Source of the DNA: Isoetes taiwanensis
Taxonomy: Eukaryota; Streptophyta; Lycopodiopsida; Isoetales; Isoetaceae
Direction of reading: 5' to 3'
Assembly (NCBI GenBank): GCA_021234155.1
Contig: JAJEKV010000049.1
Location: 6,917,427 to 6,981,426, forward strand
Length of the DNA: 64,000 bases
Part shown: piece after piece, positions 59,391 to 64,000 of the stretch
Layout: every line of letters begins with the position of its first letter
How positions within the stretch are numbered: position 1 is the stretch's first letter
Made by a program: the position numbers and the translations under genes
The notes under the pieces: generated by a model
The model's database searches: none
Seen by the model: only the letters and a program-made list of their open reading frames with translations
Told to the model about the DNA's origin: nothing

Positions 59391-59585
59391 AGAGGCTAAA
59401 ATCAATGGCTCAGAAATGGTGCACTCTAGATGTACGCATTAGTACATCCATTTGAATACATCACGAAATCATAGGAAAACCTTAGTGAAAAGCGTACAAA
59501 AACACAAAGAAAACCCCCTGTTATTATGCTACATATTCACAATCCCCCATGCTCGATTATTCTATTGCTACATGATAATAGACCA

Positions 59586-60212
59586 TCACCTAAATCTATC
59601 TACTATAGAAGTGGTCACGTTGGTGAATTTTTCCATGCCATCAAAGTAATTTTTTTTGGCCTTTTCTGCCATTGGTGCTATTCCAATGTATTTATTATCT
59701 AGTAATTTGAACAAATTATCAACTTCTTCCTGCTTACATTTGTGTTCTTGGAAGCAAATTATATCAGGTTTCATTCTCTTACAGCAATTGACAATCTCCT
59801 AATCATAAACTTTGAGGATTTTAGCCCTCCAATATTCTAGCTCACAATTTATTGTAATTCATACTAGACCTTGCTTGCGCTCTGGCTGTCTCCCATGTAC
59901 CCTTTCTTAGCTTTCCATCACTTGTATCTCAGTATCACAAGAGCTGCTTAGGTGAGAGATTAAAGCCCCTTTTCGTTTGGTCACATTTGTATTACTTAAA
60001 CCTATTTCAATATCATTTTCTGTTTGGCTATTAGAGCGAATGTCTCCTGGCATATCATCCTCAATCATTTCCATATCTGCCCAATTGATGTTGTCTTTGT
60101 GTATGATTATTCTCGTATCTGGGTGCATATCTTCTTGATTTTCCATAATTACAGCATGACAGTTGCAAATTCTAAATATAACAAACCTGGATTGAAGCCT
60201 TCGATCACGCAA
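59586..60212 (-). pseudogene. LINE fragment: ORF1 tail and start of endonuclease
   Basis: Minus frame 60212-59907 reads NCHAVIMENQEDMHPDTRII and DNINWADMEMIEDDMPGDIR, an acidic region like the end of an L1 ORF1 or leader. The endonuclease follows, IVSWNIGGLKSSKFMIRR and then MKPDIICFQEHKC, and ends near 59586. It is a different LINE subfamily from those at 29.8 and 47.5 kb. Confidence 0.7.
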
Positions 60213-61029
60213 TATTTGTCAATAGTATGCATTGAAGTGGCCTCCATGCTTTTTTATTTGCACCAAATGAAATTACTACGGATGCAAAAGGCAAAGCGAA
60301 ATTGAGTTCCGGCATAAGAGGCATAAGAATATAAAGTTTTAATGGATATAGCATAGCATAAGATTTGTTTTGATATCTGCTTGCCATGGCGCCTTTGTCC
60401 AAGCGGTTTCAATTTAATGTTGTAAGCAATAGCCAAACATTTAGCCCAACTTATGTATCGACTAGGGCATTTTGTGTACACAAGTTCTAAGGCCTTGTCC
60501 AACACAAATATGTAAATAAGCTTCTACTTGCATTCTAGGGAAAGGTCCTTATGCACAAATATCAACATCCAGATAGTGAAGTGGTATTTTCATTGAGTGA
60601 ATGAAATGAGTACAATGAATCATAGGAGTTCAGCGAAAGTAACAATATAACAATCGGAAAGAACATCCTAGGTAGCCCAAACACCCCAAGTTAAGCATCA
60701 ATTGCTTCATCTCAAAGCATCACGTATTTGCCAAAATCCCTCGATGACTCCACCGGACCCAGCATCATTTTCCGGCAATCCCATGAATCGGGACTAACTT
60801 CGACCCCAAACCGTAGAAACCGCTCGGGAACCGCCAAGAAAGAGGATCGTCCACATCCTTTGCACACACAGGCCGACCTCATGAAAAGTCAAGGCGGACA
60901 ATGAGTTAGAAGCCCGGCAGGCCCAGCGGCAACAAACATTTTATGTAAGAAAGAACAAAAGATGAATGGAAATCGAGAGAAATTGGTTCACTCGGAAGCC
61001 CATAGCTCTGTAGAGAGAGAGAGAGAGTA
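60213..61029. other. Gene-free stretch
   Basis: GC rises at 60720-60960 with CGGAACC-rich sequence that may be decayed coding DNA, but no domain could be read. An (AG)9 run lies at 61010-61028. Confidence 0.4.
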
Positions 61030-61183
61030 AGAATATCTAGCATTATAACAGGGGGTTGTTTTTGTATTTTTATACTTTTTTCTAAGGTTTTATATGATTT
61101 GTTGATAGTATTCCATGAGGCGTACTAATCGGTACATCTAGAGTGCACATCACGCTCACTTTAATTTTCGTGGACGCATTTCA

Positions 61184-61510
61184 ATGGTTGAATCCCTAGA
61201 TTTTGATATATATTTTTATAATTTAAGGTTCTATGCTAACAAAAAGTATTTTTCCTTGCTTTACATGCAAGGCTCGAGACCCTTCAACTTAGGGTTTTAT
61301 TACGTTCTCCGACAATTCCTTTTGCAAATGCAAACCACGAATCCTAATTTCCGTCTTGCGGAGGAAAGCGTAGAAGCGACTATACTACTCGTAAGCTTGG
61401 AAGGGGGCAGCCCAGGCCCCTTTCGGAGGAAAATCTTGGTAGATTCAATGTGGTTCGCTACCTTCTTACTAAGTCGCATCATTCCTTTGCGGCTGACCAT
61501 CAAGGTATGC
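61184..61510 (+). CDS. Unrecognised exon-like open frame
   Basis: An open frame of about 109 codons includes YYVLRQFLLQMQTTNPNFRL, AEESVEATILLVSLEGGS and FATFLLSRIIPLRLTIK and runs into a GTATGC donor-like site at about 61506. It reads like protein and lies where locus 1 carries PIEZO exons, so it may be part of another captured gene. No family is recognised. Confidence 0.3.
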
Positions 61511-61762
61511 TTTTGTCTATTTGTTGTTTTAACTTTTACGTCCATGAAATGAGATATGGAACTGGATGACCACAAAGATCATTTTCTTGCATTTCTAGAC
61601 TTTTCAATTTAACTCATATTACACGTTGAGGATGATAGCTAATCGATGGAGTACACGATTGCGTTATATTTACATTTGAGTATGCCTTCTATGATGCATC
61701 GGACTTGTCTTATCCCCTTGTGTTCTGAGTTATGACATTGCGGATCCGCGGAAAAAGGTGGG

Positions 61763-61898
61763 ACACGAGAATATGGAAAAACCTTCACGAGGGGCGCTTA
61801 ACATTTGTACATAATGTCAAGGGGGAGGAGATGATGCCCACTTTCAAGGCCGATGGGGATACCCTTCTTGTTAGGATCCTACCACTCCCAAGTCCAAG
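61763..61898 (+). pseudogene. S26-type (signal peptidase-like) protease fragment
   Basis: The frame TRIWKNLHEGRLTFVHN continues with KGEEMMPTFKADGDTLLVR and ILPLPSPR, ending at a GTGAAT donor. This matches the first conserved box of a plant S26 peptidase family (normally KG-EMAPT, then GDTLLVR and LP-P-PR). In classical members the serine of SMxPT is catalytic. Here, as in the family recalled, the position is M and not S. Only about 45 residues remain and no second exon is found downstream. Confidence 0.6.
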
Positions 61899-62109
61899 GT
61901 GAATAGTTGTGGATGTCATACCCCAGGGAGTTCAATTTTCTTATTTTAATGTTTACTTTTTTAAGCTTTACCCTGCGGGTTTTCTGTAAACTTCTGATTG
62001 TAGATCCTTTTCTATTTAGCATTTGGCCACCGACAGAATGGCTAGTAGAGGTGGAGTACATCAGATAATTGCATGCGACACGCCAGGGTAGAAAGGGGCA
62101 CACTGGCAT

Positions 62110-62335
62110 CCAAATAATTTGTGGAGATCAACTACATATCAAGGCCAGTTACATGCCCTGCTTTGCTGCAGGTAATCCCCTCCCATTTGCAGCAGTCTGT
62201 GGTGTTCCATGCGGCACCGAACTCCCTTAGCCCTGACTTGAGCTTCAGCAGGACTCCCCGCTCTGCCGGAACACATCTTGCAGATTGAACAGGGGCTGAT
62301 ACTCCCCACAGGATTAATCCTACCACCATCATCAT
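62110..62335 (-). pseudogene. LRR receptor-like protein, N-terminal fragment
   Basis: From an ATG at 62335 the minus strand encodes a signal peptide, MMMVVGLILWGVSAPVQSA, then the LRR N-terminal cap: CVPAERGVLLKLKSGL, AAWNTTDCCKWEGITC and SKAGHVTGLDM. This is the standard start of plant receptor-like proteins and kinases that sense peptides at the cell surface. A TAG follows LDM, where LDLSxN is expected, and the following LISTNYLDASVPLSTLA is a worn first repeat. The rest of the ectodomain is missing. Confidence 0.85.
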
Positions 62336-62399
62336 TTTTTTGTTAATTCAATCATTGGAATCTCAAGCAGACAGCTAAGACTTGCAGCTTTTTTACATT

Positions 62400-63228
62400 T
62401 TTAGGTAAATCATAAGGTAAATGATCTTTGTATACATTTGGCGGTGGTACTTATTGGGATAATGATGTGGTCATAATGGAGATTCTTGGAATTGGCACCA
62501 ATACTTGCTATATAGAACGTCGATGCTATACCAAAGTTAAGAGGGGATATGTCTAAGTGCGGTACAATGGTAATGTTCTTCAAACTGTTTGCAAGTTACC
62601 GGTATATTATTATGTTATTAAAGAATTGGCCACCGATTTGGAGGCGAGGTTATAAATATGGAATGGGAAACTTCTGGTCATCTTATCTTCCGAGTTCTAT
62701 TAGATGAAGCTTTAGATCTTGGCGAGAGAACTTCTGGTCAGAATAACAAGAAGCAGATTATTCGGAGTTGCATGGCTACCTCATTATATTCATATCCGCT
62801 ACAAATTTACAAGAATGCAAACAGAGTTCATCGATCAAAAAAAGAGGATATTGCATAATATCTTTTGAGACAATATGTTCTTTGAAAAATCAAGCAATTT
62901 TTACATGCTTCTTTGTAACAAAACGTAAGAAAACACAAAAGCAATTTGAAGAAAGGAGTAAAGTTCGATCATCATATATTTGAGAATTTCAAGCATGGTC
63001 GCATGGGTGGTCTTGGCTTTATATTTTGGCGCCATGGCCCCTTCGATGAAACTTATGATGTTATTGTTGTTTTGCCCATTTTAAATGTGTTTTATGATAT
63101 TTGGGTGGCTCTTGGTATGTAATGTGTTTGCATATATGCAATGGAAATAATTTGTTTGTCTTGATGTTATTGTGCTTTTTAGTAATTAATGTTTAGACCC
63201 ATAAAGTTTACCTATGTTTGCTTTAGTT
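62400..63228. other. Gene-free stretch
   Basis: No supported feature. A short direct repeat (AACTTCTGGTCA) occurs near 62670 and 62730. Otherwise AT-rich sequence with small frames. Confidence 0.45.
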
Positions 63229-63720
63229 AGGGCCCGAAGGGCCCAAATTTTTTTTTAATATAACAATCAACACACAACAACCATTAATATTATTAACATA
63301 AACCATTGCATTTAACACATTTAAATTAAAATCCCCTTAAACCCCCTTTGGTTTGGGTGCATATTCACAGGGGGTTATTAGGGGCGTGAGCCCCAAAAAT
63401 ATATTTACAATACATGTACAAAATTAACACCATTAAGTACATTCTCTCAAACCTTATAGTATTTTGTAAACCTTAATATACAGTATACAAAAACTTGTAC
63501 ATGCATACCCCACAAGCGAGGATCGCTATGTAATGGTCGGATCTTGGAATAAAGGGCAAATATGCCCATCCGACAACTCTTGTTGCGGGAGTAACCCGTG
63601 TGAATATACCCAAACCAAAGGGGTTTAAGGGGATTTTAATTTAAATGTGTTAAATGCAATGGTTTATGTTAATAATATTAATGGTTGTTGTGTGTTAAAT
63701 GCAATGGTTTAAGGGGCCCT
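63229..63720. repeat. Foldback module, locus 2b (arm, core, arm)
   Basis: The left arm 63229-63373 (GGGCCCGAAGGGCCC to GGGTGCATATTCACA) and right arm 63597-63720 (GTGTGAATATACCCAAACC to ATTGGTTTA-like words) are inverted copies. The core 63374-63596 nearly matches 17357-17567, including ACAATACATGTACAAAATTA and AAGGGCAAATATGCCC. It is the clearest whole module in the window. Confidence 0.85.
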
Positions 63721-64000
63721 CGAAGCGACAAGTGCTCTTTGGAAATTGCAGAGGCCACCCGACCCCAAGCGAGATAGAGGAGGGAGGGAGGGAAACACTT
63801 GGAACAAAGAGAATTCAGCTCAAAGGAAACACCGATGAGAATTGCTTGGAAGCTCTGAGGGATATATAGAGGGACAGAGCTAAAGAAATCATGTGCCAAA
63901 GAAAACTTAGGCTAAAGATGACTCCTACGTCCAAAATAGCGTGACGCAAAACAAACGTCCCTTTCCCCAGAATGATGGTTCTCTTCTATATAAGAAGAGA
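63721..64000. other. Right edge of the window, no feature
   Basis: Purine-rich sequence with GGAGGGAGGGAGGG at 63780. No gene supported. Confidence 0.5.

Larger units (their letters stand above)
59405..61165. repeat. Inverted pair of a 140-bp motif enclosing a LINE relic
   Basis: 59405-59545 is the reverse complement of 61030-61165: GTGCACTCTAGATGTAC at the left, GTACATCTAGAGTGCAC at the right, and inner ends AACCCCCTGTTATTATGCTA and AGCATTATAACAGGGGGTT. The same motif occurs singly at about 14690-14830. The pair could be the ends of a 1.76-kb element, or a shared part of the larger foldback family. No transposase is inside. Confidence 0.7.

Noticed and set aside
62658-62983. Plus-strand open frames near the LRR fragment
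   Set aside because: Short, low-complexity, no motif and no homologous partner frame elsewhere in the window.
1-64000. tRNA, rRNA, CRISPR or prokaryotic signals
   Set aside because: No cloverleaf-type box sequences, rRNA words or regularly spaced repeats were found on reading both strands; spliced genes show the DNA is eukaryotic.

Overview
The window is nuclear DNA of a land plant. It is AT-rich, gene-poor and filled with retroelements. The evidence is spliceosomal introns, plant-type Copia and L1-type LINE remnants, and pieces of plant gene families (GDPD, HIPL, PIEZO, an LRR receptor-like protein, a DEAH helicase). A Penelope-like reverse transcriptase and very short introns (67-118 bp) in the one intact gene lean towards a lineage outside the angiosperms, such as a lycophyte, but that is an inference. 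No tRNA, rRNA, CRISPR array or prokaryotic feature was seen.

Layout: 0.5-3.5 kb holds a LINE fragment and a partly tandem repeat that carries an unrecognised minus-strand ORF. 3.6-7.8 kb has a diverged, truncated relative of the Penelope-like element plus a 93-bp scrap of it. 7.8-12 kb is mostly empty. 12-12.9 kb is a dead Copia fragment. 12.9-26.6 kb is the centrepiece: an intron-containing Penelope-like element whose coding part (19.5-23.4 kb) lies between two direct repeats of about 3.05 kb. The left repeat is interrupted by a 3.4-kb element carrying exons of the mechanosensitive channel gene PIEZO. 26.6-32 kb holds two LINE remnants and, between them, a decayed gene with its own TATA box whose product begins with the eight residues of the histone H3 tail.

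The only gene that looks intact is GDPD (34.4-36.2 kb, plus strand, nine exons). Behind it, 38.1-38.8 kb carries a HIPL fragment fused to a DEAH-helicase fragment. A Copia pol lies at 40.5-41.9 kb. 42-54 kb is mostly unassigned sequence with another LINE (47.5-50.8 kb), two hairpin elements and small tandem repeats. 55.3-56.3 kb is a 0.5-kb tandem duplication. 57.9-63.7 kb is bracketed by two foldback modules of the same family seen at 14-17.6 kb, and again contains host gene fragments: an S26-type peptidase and an LRR receptor-like protein.

Themes worth following are (1) the plant Penelope-like element with introns, long direct repeats and a conserved N-terminal region of unknown function, and (2) a foldback element family that appears to bracket captured exons. 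Many frameshifts may be consensus errors: mismatches between the two 3-kb repeats cluster at CTG, CAG and CG sites.
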